Source: Bombyx mori
Lineage: Eukaryota; Arthropoda; Insecta; Lepidoptera; Bombycidae
Length of the DNA stretch: 64,000 bases
Direction of reading: 5' to 3'
Assembly: GCF_030269925.1 (NCBI RefSeq)
Contig: NC_085127.1
Location: 14,143,501-14,207,500, forward strand
Shown: positions 1-12,220 of the stretch, piece by piece
How the letters are laid out: every line of letters starts with the position of its first letter
Position numbering within the stretch: position 1 is the stretch's first letter
Notes under the pieces: generated by a model
Seen by the model: the letters and a program-made list of their open reading frames with translations, nothing else
The model's database searches: none
What the model was told of the DNA's origin: nothing
Program-made: the position numbers and the translations under genes

Positions 1-2
1 CA

Positions 3-221
3 GGCTCGGGAGCAGGCGACCTACGGGCAGATGCAGGACGTCCGTCGGACCCTACGGAAGCCGCGGATGATCGCGCCAGGGGAGCAGCGGCCACGGCGGA
101 CGACGCAGCAGTTTTACCCACTAGTATAGGCGACGCGGGAGCGGCAGGCATGGCGGACGCTGCGGTGTACGACGCGGGAGCGACGAGCACGGCGGAATCC
201 GCGAGAGGGCTCACGGCGTGA
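3..221 (+). CDS. Partial Ala/Gly/Asp-rich ORF entering from the left edge
   Basis: An open frame runs from the window edge to a TGA at 219-221 in unusually GC-rich DNA, quite unlike the AT-rich surroundings. The predicted 72 residues are low-complexity and rich in Ala, Gly, Asp and Arg, with no motif I recognise. Base composition and the abrupt return to AT-rich DNA after about 650 suggest the 3' part of a retrotransposon ORF (for example an ORF1/gag-like tail) rather than a host exon. That is inference. The start lies outside the window, so neither length nor family can be judged. Confidence 0.25.
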   Translation, partial: GSGAGDLRADAGRPSDPTEAADDRARGAAATADDAAVLPTSIGDAGAAGMADAAVYDAGATSTAESARGLTA

Positions 222-1279
222 TCGGCCTTGAAAGCCAGAAACTCAGAAGTGAGCTTTGGGTGGCGAAGTCGGAGGAATTCTGAAAATAAAGCTTCCATGA
301 TGTCTGACCCAGGTGGGGCTGTCCCGGGTCTTAAACACACTCGCCTTGCGGCGAGGCCCCAACTTCTCGGTACTTAGCGGTTCGATTGAACACAGGTGGC
401 GATGCGGCACAATTACTGCAGGAAAAAGAAAGAACAACAAAAAAAAGGAAACAACAAAATAAACCAAAACAAAACAAACACTTCCAGGAACACACTTTGT
501 CGGCAGATGTGCCACGAACAAAAGCCGGGTGAACAAAGGCCGGGCTAACAATAAAACCAGGCGAACAATGGCCGGGCGATTGAATGGTCGGTGAGCACGT
601 CCGCAGGCGGCGGGTGCTTCTGTCGGACTGATCTTACTCTCCACGGTGCGTCGCCAAGTATGTACAGGGCGAATAGGTCTTTTCCTACCACGCGGCTACC
701 ACTCAAATACGATTGATGTCGGACATAAGACATTAGTAACTAAACAACACAAATACGTACAAACTACACCAGTAATACTTTTTTTATTGTCCGTGCAGGC
801 AGACGAGCATACGGCCCACCTGATGCTGGTGGTCACCGTCGCCCATGGACGTCAACAATGCCAGGGGCAGAACCAGGCTAACCACAGAAACCAACTATTT
901 GTAAAGCATTACGCCGTGGAGATATTAATACGTTAATGTAAGCTTATGTACTAAATCGAATCGAATACATAATAACTGTATTTATCACAGAGAACCTTTA
1001 CATGTCCCAAATACGTAATAATAAAAAAAAACAATTAAACATGGGAGTGATGACTAATTTCGCATTCACAATGACTATTGTCGGCCTATTGTTATTTGAC
1101 AGAAGTATGATTCAGACAACGGGCCTACGTTACACTTCGATTTTAAAATTACGTTAAAAGACAATGTCCAGAAATACTATTTTTTCAAAGAATCTGCCTT
1201 GCCGGCCTTCCGAGCGTCTGAGCAACGGAGCAGCGATGAATACATTAAAATTCAACTAAACTTGGCTCAGTTTGTCTTT
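222..1279. other. Spacer between left-edge ORF and MCT gene 1
   Basis: No gene is seen. The first 400 bases remain moderately GC-rich with an A/C-rich stretch at about 420-480 and look like the 3' end of the left-edge element. A LINE 3'-tail copy occupies about 774-888. The rest is AT-rich and includes the 3'-flanking sequence of MCT gene 1 (minus strand), in which I see no convincing AATAAA. Confidence 0.4.
774..888 (-). repeat. LINE 3'-tail repeat (family 2)
   Basis: It matches, in antisense, the short repeat at 11391-11503, 26914-27020 and 50243-50355, whose sense end reads roughly 'gtatgctcgtctgcctacaag' followed by an A-rich tail. The longer copy at 26.7-27.0 kb shows this unit is the 3' end of a LINE, so this is a severely 5'-truncated retrocopy. 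Confidence 0.6.
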
Positions 1280-4200
1280 TCAGACATTCACCACCTCCGT
1301 TGACTCTTTCAGTAGAGGCGCAGCCCCACACATCCTCTTGTCTTTGGTGTAAGGGATGACTCCTACACATAGTCCTGATACCACCAGCCACACTCCGCCC
1401 ACGTAGAATGTGAGGTCCCAGGCACCGGTCAAGTCGTACAACAAACCTGTGAAACATTGAACATTCGTAAGCAATATTTGAACTGTACACGAGGACCAGA
1501 ATAATGGAACGTGCTGGAGTTTTATGTGCCTACCGAAGACCATAGGCAGCGGGCGAAGAAGCCGTGAGCCGCGTCGTTTGTTTCGGTTGCCTGTGACAGT
1601 TAAGCAATTCGCGGCGGCCAAGATACTCTATCCGTGTCGCGCGGCTTTGTTAAAGTAGCATTCTGACGCCACCTAAAGATATCAGTTCTATGTTTAGGTC
1701 GTTGTGAAGGTCGAAACATCGCCGGGTGGGCCGTCCGCTGATTTACAGACTTTTATGCTTTAAATAATAATAAAAAGATGCTGATTGTCGTTGTTGTTGA
1801 TTTTGACTGATGTTATGACTATGTTGATGTTAATTGATGTTATGACATAATCTTCTGACCTAAGTTTTTCGTAATCCATCTATGTTATTATCTTATTATA
1901 TGCCAATATGAGAAGTAATGATATTTTGACTATTTCTTCTTAGCATTAGACATATAAAAGACATTCACAATCTGGAGAATGTAAATTATAATACGATTTT
2001 TTCAAATATTGTTTTTTTCCTAAGTATTTCATAACATAACATAAATTGCATCATTCTCGCACGCACTTACTTATCTCAAAAGCATGTTTGCACATGTACT
2101 AAGAGATAAGATCTTTAACTAATTGTTTAGGTGCTATTCGCAGACCTAAACATTAAAAGAGATAGGATGGTGAGTGATACATTTTTAAATTCAGTAAGAA
2201 TCTGTTAGGGTAATTAAGTTAGTGTGTTCCTATAAAACAATCAACGAACATTGTGGGATAAATTCTATCTGTTGGGATTCTATTCTATGAGCCCACAGAC
2301 GTCTAGTGCTGGACATAGATCTTCCCCAAGCCTCACCACAAAGACCGCTCCTGTGCTGTCTGCATCCAGCGCAAAATTATAATTTGCGTAATTACTGGTG
2401 GTAGGACCTCTTGTGAATCCGCGCGGGTAGGTACCGTCACCCTGCCTATTTCTGCCGTGAAGCAGTAATGCGTTTCGGTTTGAAGGGTAGAGCAGCCGTT
2501 GTAACTATACTGAGACCTTAGAATTCGTATCTCAAGGTGGGTGGCGGCATTTATGTTGTAGATGTCTATGGGCTCCAGTAGCCACTTAACACCAGGTGGG
2601 CTGTGAGCTCGTCGACCCGTTTAAAACAATTAAAAAAAACTAAATTGAATTAGTTAATAAACTCACCGCCTAGAGGTGGCCCGACCAGATGACCGATCCC
2701 TTGACTGAGCAGGATGAGACCATAGGCCACGGTAAAATGATCAATAGGCATGAGCTCCATCAAGATCGTCGGAGTGTAGGAGTAAGAGCTGGCAAATGAT
2801 AGGCCGAAAACCGTGGAGATCACAGTCAGTGCCCAATAGTTAGTGATGAAGAGGGGATAGGCCGCGACGGAGAAGCCGCAGATAATGAGGCAGACCGCGT
2901 ATGTCTTGGTGACGTTGATCCATGGCTGATCTCCAGCCCAACCAAGAGCCACCTAAAATTTTATAAATAAATTAAAATGCCAAAATTGAAGATTTTATTG
3001 GAGCTTGCCTGCTAGGTACCACCATGCCTATTCCTGCCGCTAATTAGGGGATCGGAGAACCATTACATTACACAATTGAGACTTCTCACATCTGAAGGTT
3101 ATTTATTTATTTATTAGGCACACAATACACATTACAAGCTAAAAAGATACACAAAAAATAACAACAAGTAAAAAAAAAAACAAAATCTGACTTCCAAAAC
3201 ATAAGCCATGCGCGCACGACTAAGCAAGGCAAATGTGGTGAATTTGTACACACAATGGTGCTGATTTTGTAATTACACTGAGACCTTAGAGCTCATTTCT
3301 CAAGGTGGGTGACGGCATTTACGTTGCAGATGCTTAAGGGCTCCAGTAACCACTTAACACCAGGTGGGCTGAGAGCTCGTCCACCCATCTAAGCAATAAA
3401 AAAACACAATGGTGCTGGATTTGTACACGTTGCTGTATGGGTTTCAAGGTCGATGGCAGTATCCACGTTGTAATATCTGTGGAATCCGGCACCAACTAGA
3501 TACCAAGTTAGTTCTGAGCTCCTTTGCCCAAGTATAGCAATAAAACAACTTACAATTCCAATACTGCTAGCGACTCCAATGATACTGATCATCGTAGCAC
3601 CACCGTCCATCCTTTGGCTCGACATGTAGGAGTTAAGAAAGAAGTAAGGAACAATGAACCACACTGAGAGGATGAGGGAGGAGAGGTTGAACATCAAGAA
3701 ATGGAACTCCGTGAACATTCGGAAGTCGAATGTTGATTTGAGGACGCTGACGAAGCGCTCGTACCATTCCTGGAAGGAGGTAAAGAAAATTACGACGTAT
3801 TTTGAGATTGTTTTACCTTTTGAAAAGATAATCTTATTATGTAGTGAAAATTATTATCCCATAAATGATTTTCTTAGGGACGACATTGAAAATAAATGGA
3901 TTTTTTAATTATTAGTTGAATTATGGATTAATTAATGGTAAATTATATATTATTATAATATCTTGCACTCTACGAATAAAATATACTTTTTATTTATTCG
4001 TAGCTTGCACTGCACTAAAATTCGCATGTCAAAATAAATAATGATAAAGCAGACACGTTGCTTTTAACTTAAGTAACAACTCATTTTCACTATGCTTAGC
4101 GAATAAATGATTTCTTTCTTTCTTTCTTCCTTTCTTTCTTTCCTTCTTACTTTATTTCTTTCTTTCTTATTTTTAAATTGGTATTGTATCCAGGACCGAA

Positions 4201-7200
4201 ACTGATTTATTGAGCCGCTCGATATTGTGACTTAACATAATTCGATTCGATTAGTTCACTCGTCTCCATATGGAGATAGGTGTCATGGTCTAAGTGATAA
4301 TAAGATGCCCGGTGTACTCATAAGGAGTGATGCGACTGTACCATGCGTTTTTTATGCTTACCTAATTTGTACTAAAATAAAGCATTATATATGAAGGTAT
4401 TTTTAGGAACAAGTACATATTTAATTTTAAAGAAATTTGCCTTTTACGTCATTTGAATTTAATCTATACTAGTATGATACTACAACTTCAAATCCCGCAC
4501 ATACTATTTTTACTAATGATAATACTAATTATCTCTCATATTCACGGATGACTACCACGATGTAATAAAAATCAAGGCCCGAAAAAATATAATTTGCGTA
4601 AATAGCATACTATTGCGACATAGATTTCAAGCTTCAAGGTTTCATTCGGCATTCACGTTGTGGTGTCTATGGACTCTTATAACCAATTATTACCAGGTAG
4701 AGAGTGAGTTCTTCCACCCGTCCATGCAATTAATGAACAGGAAAGACAGGTAATGGTTTTAGTCGTCGTGGCGTAACGGATAAGACGTTTAGTGCATTCT
4801 TATATAGCGATGCACCGGTGTTCGAATCTCAGGCGGATACCAATTTTTCTAATGAAATACGTACTCAACAAATGTTCACGATTGACTTCCACGGTGAAGG
4901 AATAACATCGTGTAATAAAAATGAAACCCGCAAAATTATAATTTGCGTAATTACTGGTGGTAGGACCTCTTGAGAGTCCGCGCGGGTGGGTACCACTACC
5001 CTGCCTATTTCTGCCGTGAAGCAGTAATGCGTTTCGGTTTGAAGGGTGGGTTAGCCGTTGTAACTATACTTGAGACCTTAGAACTTGTATCTCTGGGTGG
5101 GTGGCGCATTTGCGTTGGATGTCTATGGGCTCCAGTAACCACTTAACACCAGGTGAGCTGTGAGCTCGTCCACCCATCTAAGCAATAAAAAATAATAATA
5201 AAAAAGACATTTTGATGCTTCGTGTATATTTTACATATATAATATTGAATGTATTGAAACAATAAGGACAATTAAGCGAGAAACGTTCAAAATATTACAG
5301 ATAATGACGTGGGCATCACTATTCTTAGGTGCATTGAATTGACTGGAATGTGTTCTCTACTGGCCATATCTTTATGATGCCTACAGCAAAATTGTCTTAT
5401 AATAAATAATAGTTTCAAAAAACTAACAAAATACGCTTTTATAGATGATCTAACTAAAAAATAGAAAATAAATTTTAATGAAATTGAATTAAAAATACTG
5501 TAAGAAAAAATGATTTTATTGTAAAAAAGCGTGAGGTGCATGGTATCAGTAGTTATAACTCAGTCAGTAGTTACAATATTTTTAATTCAAATTTATTAAA
5601 ATTTATTTGCTATTTTTAAGTTGATTTTCAATTTTTTCAATTTTTTTTACATTTTAAATATTGAATTGTCATCGATCCTTAATAAGAATACCAAATTTTC
5701 AGTTAATCCGACGTTTTGAAGGGGGTCAAAATCATATTCAAAGATTCCGTTACATACTAACATACATACGTCTGAAGCTAATAAAAGCGTATTAAAAAGT
5801 AATAATATCTTCATCGATATAAAGAAATAGAGGCATTCACTCACTGACTCATCATCCGACTCCGAATCCGTTGTATTCTTGTACATGTCCGGCAACGAAG
5901 CAGCCCTCAGCCGGTAGCGCTGGATACTCATCATGGCCCCGCGTCGCATCATCGTGTTCCTGTATAGTGGCACATCTCTCAAATAATGGTGGTCCATAGA
6001 TATTTGTCTGAACCAATTCTGTTGCGGTGGCACTGTTTTGGATTGATTCTTTGCATTATCTTTGGCCTTATTCGTTTCTTTTGAGGTTTTTTTCTTATCT
6101 TCGGTATTGTGAGCGTTGGATCCAGACGCTTTAAGATCTATAGCCTGTATTTCAACTGGGATTACAGCTGCTTCTGTGACGACATCCGCAGTTGGAGATT
6201 CAACGTTTATACTGGCTTCAGATTTCCTCCTTGCAATTAAGTCAGGATAATTGTTTACTATTATATTGTAAATTTTCTTATTGTGCATTAATTTTTCCAT
6301 TACTTCTGGCGGTACCTACACAAAAAATACGTTGATAGTCGAATAAGCAAGAGTAAATAGTATTTAAGAGTCAAACCTTTTTGTATCATACCTTTTCTTT
6401 TTGCTGAATGAATGTCGGCAGCTGTATCGCCGAATGCATCCTCTTAAAAGATTGCTCAACATTGGCTTGTGTTGTGCTCTCCAACTCTTCAGCCTCGGCT
6501 ATACTGGAAGCCAACGTTGCTAGTATATATTCAGGACTTTGACCGCTCTCAAGCAAAGATTTGATTTCGTCGGCTCCAAGAAACAATGAATCTTGACTCG
6601 AGGCTCTCGATGAAAGACTAGCAGACCTAGACTTCGATCTGGACGCTCTTCTTTCTCTTTCCTGTTTAATTATAAGCCACTCTGGATCTCTCATCAGAGC
6701 GCCGCAGACGCACATGTTCAACAACGTTCCAGCAAGCAATATTATTGTGCTTCTCCAATCGTAGAGTTCCAAAAAGTAGCTGGTCATCGGCGAATAAAGC
6801 AGCGTCCCAAAACCAACACCACATGACGCTAACGAAACGGCCAGATTCCTTCTTTTGTCGAACCAAAAGGCTACAGACACCACTGCGGTTACGTACATAA
6901 TCCCCATAGCTAAACCGCTTATGAAACCATACGTCAAACACAGCATGCCGATTGAGTTACTCACAGCTGCTAACAGAAACCCTACCGTTGACAGCAGCCC
7001 GGCAATTATAGTCATAACTCGACAGCCATATCTGTCGACCAAAGCACTCATTACCGGTCCCGCTAGTAGCGGAGTGGCTATAAACAGGCTTCCTATTAAT
7101 GAGGTCTTTGATTGTGTTGTGTTGAAATAGCTGGTCAACCTTTCGTGGAGGAGTCCGAAAGAGAAGGCGAGACCATCAGCGCAGGCGGAGACAAGGAACG

Positions 7201-7459
7201 CCGAAGCCACTACCACCCAACCCCAGCCACCGTCAGGTATCTTTCTTGCAGTGACTGCATCCCTACGTGTGATCTTTTCATCATCAAGTCCTTCAAATTT
7301 TACTTTTTCAAGCAGCAATTCAGGCTCTGTTTCCTTAGTGTACTGCGCTATGACATCATGATCAAGACGATCGTTAGCATTGTTGATAACCCTGTTATTA
7401 CTAACTATTTTACTGTTTTTTTCGGTTGATTCACCACCGGTACCGTCTGTTTCAACCAT
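1280..7459 (-). CDS. SLC16-type monocarboxylate transporter-like protein, gene 1 (5 exons, 735 aa)
   Basis: Exons on the minus strand: 7459-6392, 6315-5845, 3769-3554, 2952-2667 and 1446-1280, giving 2208 nt in one closed frame. Junctions have GT donors and AG acceptors. The protein is an MFS transporter of the SLC16 (MCT) family, a plasma-membrane carrier of monocarboxylates or related small acids. The family signature DGGWGW opens TM1 (about residues 76-81). The second MCT signature is FDKRRNLAVSLASCG (about 200-214). Six TMs lie within 82-260, followed by a charged cytoplasmic loop of roughly 270 residues (Ser/Arg- and Lys-rich). TM7-12 are encoded by exons 3-5. The loop is long for the family. 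Exons 3 and 4 are exactly as long as those of the paralogue at 31.9-36.2 kb (216 and 286 nt). An AG acceptor just upstream of the ATG suggests a non-coding 5' exon further up. Substrate cannot be inferred. Confidence 0.92.
2288..2637 (+). repeat. RTE-tail/Bm1 SINE chimera
   Basis: Positions 2288-2370 carry the antisense RTE 3'-end motif (ctagtgctggacatag...ctgtctgcatccagcg). It is joined directly to a Bm1 SINE body at 2371-2637, which starts at the 'aattataatttgcg' box. It lies in the last intron of MCT gene 1. A second copy with the same RTE segment next to Bm1 is at 37427-37740. Confidence 0.7.
3272..3403 (+). repeat. 5'-truncated Bm1 SINE with 22-bp target duplication
   Basis: The 3' half of Bm1 (from 'actgagaccttag' to the A-rich tail) is flanked by near-perfect direct repeats at 3250-3271 and 3404-3425, with 21 of 22 bases identical. 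This is the signature of target-primed reverse transcription. It sits in the intron between exons 3 and 4 of MCT gene 1. Confidence 0.85.
4110..4168. repeat. (TTTC)n microsatellite
   Basis: Imperfect TTTC tetranucleotide tract in the large intron between exons 2 and 3 of MCT gene 1. Confidence 0.9.
4632..4735 (+). repeat. Decayed Bm1 SINE 3' fragment
   Basis: Degenerate match to the terminal 100 bases of Bm1 ('cattcacgttgtggtgtctatgg...cacccgtccatgcaat'). It lies just upstream of a full-length copy and is much more diverged, so it is an older insertion. Confidence 0.55.
4762..5206 (+). repeat. Full-length Bm1-type SINE with tRNA-like head
   Basis: About 445 bases. The tRNA-like head begins 'gtcgtcgtggcgtaacgga' and contains a B-box-like ggtgttcgaatctc. 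A middle segment with 'ttcacgattgacttcc' follows, then the conserved body and an A-rich 3' end. It is located in the intron between exons 2 and 3 of MCT gene 1. Similar tRNA-like heads are seen at 12955 (+) and 55757 (-). Confidence 0.85.
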
Positions 7460-8786
7460 TTTTATAATAATTCAAACTATGTAGCTGAAACCTGCGGATC
7501 TGAGATCTGCAACAATGTAATTTCATTTAAGGCTCTTCCAAATTAAATAGTGACGAAAATTGTGAATCATTCGAAATAGGAACTTTAACAATTAACATAC
7601 AATTTCAAATATAACATAATGTGATGGCGTTACATAGCGTGACGGACTGATTTAATTTTCATCTCAGAACAAGGTCCGAAGTTTTGATTCTGAATTATAT
7701 AAAATAAACTTTAAAATTTAGGTGTCAAAGTTACGTTTTGCACTCCCGCAAACGTGTCCTTGTATCTAGCGGTTCGTATACACGATTAATACATAATAAT
7801 AATATCATTAGTCATCCGTGAGTGACAACGAAAACTAAGTAATACGAGTATTATGTTTAGATAATAAATCAACTCGTCATTTTTAGATCTTCCACGATAT
7901 AGCAGCTGAAGGTCGTAAGGAGCTACTGCGTCAATAGACTTTATTGTTTATCACAAACACGATAAGTTTCAAATCGGATGAGCATGTTCTAGTTATATTT
8001 TGTTTTTCTATTGCTATTAGTTAGTGGATATTCAAATCTTTGAACAGGTATCAATATTTCATTAAATACATTTCTAAAACGTGTTCACGTATGATTTGCA
8101 CGTTGAAGAGTGTAGTGTGCTTAGAACGAGTTTTTTAACGTTCTCGATAGCGTAAAAGTTAACTCAAAATTTGTATGGAGTTGGAACGTTTGCCTACGTT
8201 TGCCGCTAGGCGACAATGTATTATATAAATATTTGCGTAATTACTAGTGTACACTATGCTTTTGTCCCCGCAAATTGTAATTAGTTACAACCATGCTGTC
8301 TATTTCGGTCAATTCAAAGCTTAATTAACATTACTATTATGATTTTATCTCAGGTATGATGTTTCCGTGCTACTATCTCCAATGTTTCCGACAGTTCACA
8401 GTTTTCATGGTCACAACGGGCGAATCTCGTCACGATTAAACCATAAAACTAGTTGTAACGACTTCAAGGAATCGAATAAGAAAGCAGCATTATAAGTTTT
8501 TGCGAATCCTAAATAATAAAAACCATTTCCGTGATCATGACAAATTATAAAGCATTCGAATTATCATAATTAAAATAAAAATGCGAGATAATACTATTGT
8601 ACTTTTAATTCTACAGTTCTACAGAACTATTACTGTAAGTACGGTCTGCATAAACAGCTACGGAGATTTTAGACAAGCGTTGAAAACGAAAATCAAAGTT
8701 TAAGTATCCTGCTTTTTACCTATGTAGGTATATGTATGCTGGTATATGTATATATATCGAGAGGTTATACTAGCTTTATCGGATGT
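7460..8786. other. 5' flank of MCT gene 1, no further coding signal
   Basis: AT-rich spacer. Immediately 5' of the MCT gene 1 ATG is an AG-acceptor-like site on the minus strand (about 7480), compatible with a spliced 5' UTR. A foldback-repeat arm occurs at 8115-8215. Otherwise I see nothing assignable. Confidence 0.4.
8115..8215. mobile_element. Foldback MITE, partial copy 1
   Basis: It shares gtgtgcttag..cgag, 'aacgttctcgatagcg', 'gttaactcaaa' and the 'ttgcctacgtttgccgctagg' core with the complete foldback element at 53823-53980 and the copy at 56664-56795. Only the left arm plus core is retained here. Confidence 0.65.
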
Positions 8787-9117
8787 GTAGGTGAGATCAC
8801 GGGGCTCAGTCTGGTGAATTTGCTAACACTGGCCTTAGCAAGGGCAGTGCTTCGCTGAATCACGAGCAGATCGGAATCTGGTGGTAGGACTTCTTGTGAG
8901 TCCGCACGGGTAGGTACAACTACCCTGCCTATTTCTGTCGTGAAGCAATATTCGTTTCGGTTTGAAGGGTGGGGCAGCCGTTGTAACTATACTGAGACCT
9001 TAGAACTTATATCTCAAGGTGGATGGCGCATTTACGTCATAGATATCTATGGGCTCCAGTAACCACTTAACACCAGGTGAGCTGTGACCTCGTCCACCCA
9101 TCTAAGCAATAAAAAAA
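8787..9117 (+). repeat. R3-module fragment followed by Bm1 SINE
   Basis: Positions 8787-8876 match the 'cacggggctca...ctagcaagagcagtgcttcgc' segment of repeat module R3. They are joined directly to a Bm1 body at 8878-9117 ending in an A-rich tail. Confidence 0.7.
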
Positions 9118-9511
9118 TAACGCTATCCACTGAGAAGATATTTAAATCTGCAACTTCTTAAGAACGCTCGGTCTAAATTATTATGTAAATTATGCATTGT
9201 TCGTATTAGATCAGAATCAGTTGATCTCGCTGTCACTACGATTTTTATTTCTCATGCGAGTGTATAAACGTGTTTAATAAAAATAAAATAAAACACTCAA
9301 AAGCAGAATAAAATCATTATGCCTTTATAAATTGAAGATAAAAGTTTACCGAGGATGACATAATATAGATAATATGCTTACTATATTAAACTAGAGATTT
9401 TATCACATAGATAATAAGTTAAAATAAAACAAATTTACATTTTGAAGATTTTGTATATTTTTTTAATAGCTCTCACTGGCGCTTAGCAAATGGATTAAAC
9501 TGTTTTTTATT

Positions 9512-9700
9512 TCCTACCTAAGCTTATGGCCTTGAGAGGCTATGTCAGCGTAACCCTAACCTGCAGGTGAGCTCTCGGGGCTCAAACCTGGCGACGTTGC
9601 TAACACTAACCCTAGCAAGAGCAGTGCTTCGCAGAATTTACCACCGGATCGGAAACGCGACCCACTGAGAAAATCCGGCGAGGAACTCAGCGGGCAACTG
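9512..9700 (+). repeat. Dispersed repeat module R3
   Basis: It starts 'tcctacctaagct..ggccttgagaggc' and carries the 'gctaacactaaccctagcaag' and 'ggatcggaaacgcgacccac' blocks seen at 16074, 17120, 28021, 30106(-), 35200(-) and 46581(-). Confidence 0.7.
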
Positions 9701-9900
9701 TGACTGTCTGTCTGTCTATTGATAATGCATGACATTATGTTATGTACATGTTAAGGCTAACAGAGTGTCATCCGCGGGAAAGTGCTTCACTTGCTTACTG
9801 TGCTATGGACGAAACTGTTTTATTCTGTAATAACCGCTGTACCGATGCAATTAAAACTTCAATCTTATATCTAGAGGTAAATACGATTGATATCGCAATG

Positions 9901-10030
9901 TTTTTTTTTTTATGAAGGAAGAATTAATGGTGGTTTCGGGACACCTTAGTTTTACCAGGACAGGTGGGCGAGCAAAGGCTCAGTTAGTAAGGCTTGCCGT
10001 GTCTGTTAGCGCCGATAGCCGCATAGCTTC
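9901..10030 (+). repeat. Dispersed repeat module R4, 5' part
   Basis: It contains the 'ttaccaggacaggtgggcg' and 'agcaaaggctcag' blocks that head the longer copies at 24624-24945, 29129-29345 and (minus) 35452-35757. Truncated and diverged. Confidence 0.6.
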
Positions 10031-10672
10031 AAGAGAGCTGGGAGTTTGGAGACTCATATCCGCTAAAAAAATGTTTAGCGTTGGCTATCATCACAGGCTG
10101 TCATATATGCACCACAAGATAATTGACAAAAAAAAATAACCTGACATTTTTAAATTAACCTTGCGTTTTATTCACAAGTTCAGATAACATTCGAACTGTC
10201 GGCCAAGATCCTTCCTTTGTAATTTCCTAAATCCCGACACCACCGATCTACCAGCGCATTAATAAATTAGCCATTTTAAATTAACAAGTACCATATAACT
10301 TACCATTTATGTAAATTTTCCATGTCAGGGTTACACGTTCCCACACTCCAAACAATTGAGGTTTTTTCAAAAGGTCCGTTTTTCAAAAATAATTTTAATA
10401 ACACATTGCGATTTTGTACACATTACTTTAGCATTTCAATCTATTTGTTTATTTTAATGTTATTAACTAAAATCCTTGTAACACGTATAGACAGACACGC
10501 GTTCGGCGTCGTTCTGAGCTAGCTGTAGTTTTAGGGACGTCGCGACATTGGCTGATACTATTAATTTATCACCTATTATTGTTAAAAAAATCTCTCAATT
10601 TATCGATTCACTTTTATTGGATACTTTTATGTGACCGAGCGGCTTCTTTGCTATAGCATATGCTACCATCTT

Positions 10673-10775
10673 TCCGAGCAGGCAGACGAGCATACGGCCA
10701 ACCTGATGGTGAGTGGTTACCGTCGCTCATAGACATCAGCAATGCCAGAGGCAGAGCCAAGCCGCTGCCCACATC
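10673..10775 (-). repeat. LINE 3'-tail repeat (family 2)
   Basis: Antisense copy with 'caggcagacgagcatacggcc' and 'gtggttaccgtcgctcat' blocks, as at 774 and 17627. Confidence 0.65.
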
Positions 10776-11390
10776 ATCATTATCTTGAGATATTTGACAG
10801 TTTTTTAGTGACGTTTATAGATTTTGTGCTCATTTAGTGTTCGCAAGAAGCAGGGAGAGGTAAATCATTACCACTTCCCAATTTTAAGGGTTCATCTTTA
10901 TTCCTTGTTGATGATGTTTTATCTTCGACGAAGTTATTTTAAATAACTCAGCAGCTTTTTGCTTTTTAAAATATGGAAAAGGTAGTGTATAAACTACAAT
11001 GACATAATGTCGTTTCCAAAAGCTTAGTTATAAAGTTAGTATAAATAGTTAGTAAGTTAGTTATATAATAGTTATAATAATTAGTTGGTGAACTGACAAG
11101 GATTAAAGAGTCCATGTGGCTTGGGGTCCGGGTTACTTGTCCACTAGCCACTAGGACTATTGGAAAATGAGCCCTTGATATTGGATGTCGTCTGTCAATA
11201 CGAGAAATGCAATTAATAAGAAAAAATATCTTTTTCTATGGAACTACGGCGTAATCAGAAAATTGAGGTTATTAGACCGCCCGATGTCTCAGCTTATCAG
11301 GCCGGAGGTGGTTAATCCAAGTAGTGTTTGTTGTCAAATGTTGTCAAAGGTGTCACCACCAGTTCAGATTTTGAGAAAATAGTAAACAAG

Positions 11391-11503
11391 GTAGGCAGCG
11401 GCTTGGCTCTGCCCCTAGCATTGCTGACGTCCATGAGTGACGGTAACCACTCACCATCAGGTGGGCCGTATACTCGTCTGCCTATAAGGGCAATAAAAAA
11501 AAA
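11391..11503 (+). repeat. LINE 3'-tail repeat (family 2)
   Basis: Sense copy: 'gtaggcagcggcttggctct' through 'gggccgtatactcgtctgcc' and an A-rich 3' end. It corresponds to the last about 110 bases of the LINE copy at 26.7-27.0 kb. Confidence 0.7.
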
Positions 11504-12220
11504 CCTTTTTACTTTCCAATATTATTCTCGTAAGTAGCTACGACCTTAACTAGTAGTATTAGGTAGTATTCAAATTAGGGTATAATATATCTCTAATAAG
11601 TATTAAAATGTCCGGTTACGTCATCTTTCAAGTCCAGTAACCTTTATAACCTCTTGCAAATTTAATAAACCGTTTTTAGACAGAACTCATCCGGCGGCAG
11701 ACGTGTCGTGCTCGTGTCGTTATCATTTATCATTATTTTTACAATTTCACTTTTATATTTTAAGGTTTTTATTTTACTTTATTCTGAATGAATAAAGTTC
11801 CCATATATTTAAAAAAAACACACCCGCCGTTCTATAACCTGTATCTACGCTTTGTGTCTAGATCTAAGCTCTTGAGAGCAAATAGTGTCTAGTCTGGAAG
11901 GCGCCAGCCACGCGTCACTCTCGGCCACTCAACCTATAATAAGTTTTATAGCCGTCAGAACTTGTATGTAATGTGAATAATGAAATTGCATTGTGTGAAG
12001 GAAGCAGACAGTTCTTATTTGTCAAAATTGCCGCGAAATTTTAACAGAATACAGCAGTTTGGCGCCAAAGTAAAGAGGTTACAGTACAGACTCTAATATT
12101 GTTATTGGTTATTTTATGATTTAAAAACCAGCTACATATGATTAGTTCTAAAGAATATTATAATTATTCCACGTTATGTTTTAAATGTAACATAGGTAGG
12201 TAGTCTATGCTATCTATACT

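Larger units (their letters stand above)
9118..12220. other. Repeat-dense intergenic spacer
   Basis: No supportable gene. Contents: an R3 module at 9512-9700, an R4 module head at 9901-10030, LINE tails at about 10673-10775 (minus) and 11391-11503 (plus). The intervening DNA is AT-rich with only short, composition-like open frames. Confidence 0.45.

Noticed and set aside
243..644. 133-residue minus-strand open frame
   Set aside because: Its middle is a hydrophobic run encoded by an A/C-rich tract, and the frame overlaps retroelement-like DNA. No domain or start context supports it.
7112..7429. Plus-strand frame of 105 aa opposite MCT exon 1
   Set aside because: Shadow of the real minus-strand MCT exon, whose protein has clear family motifs.
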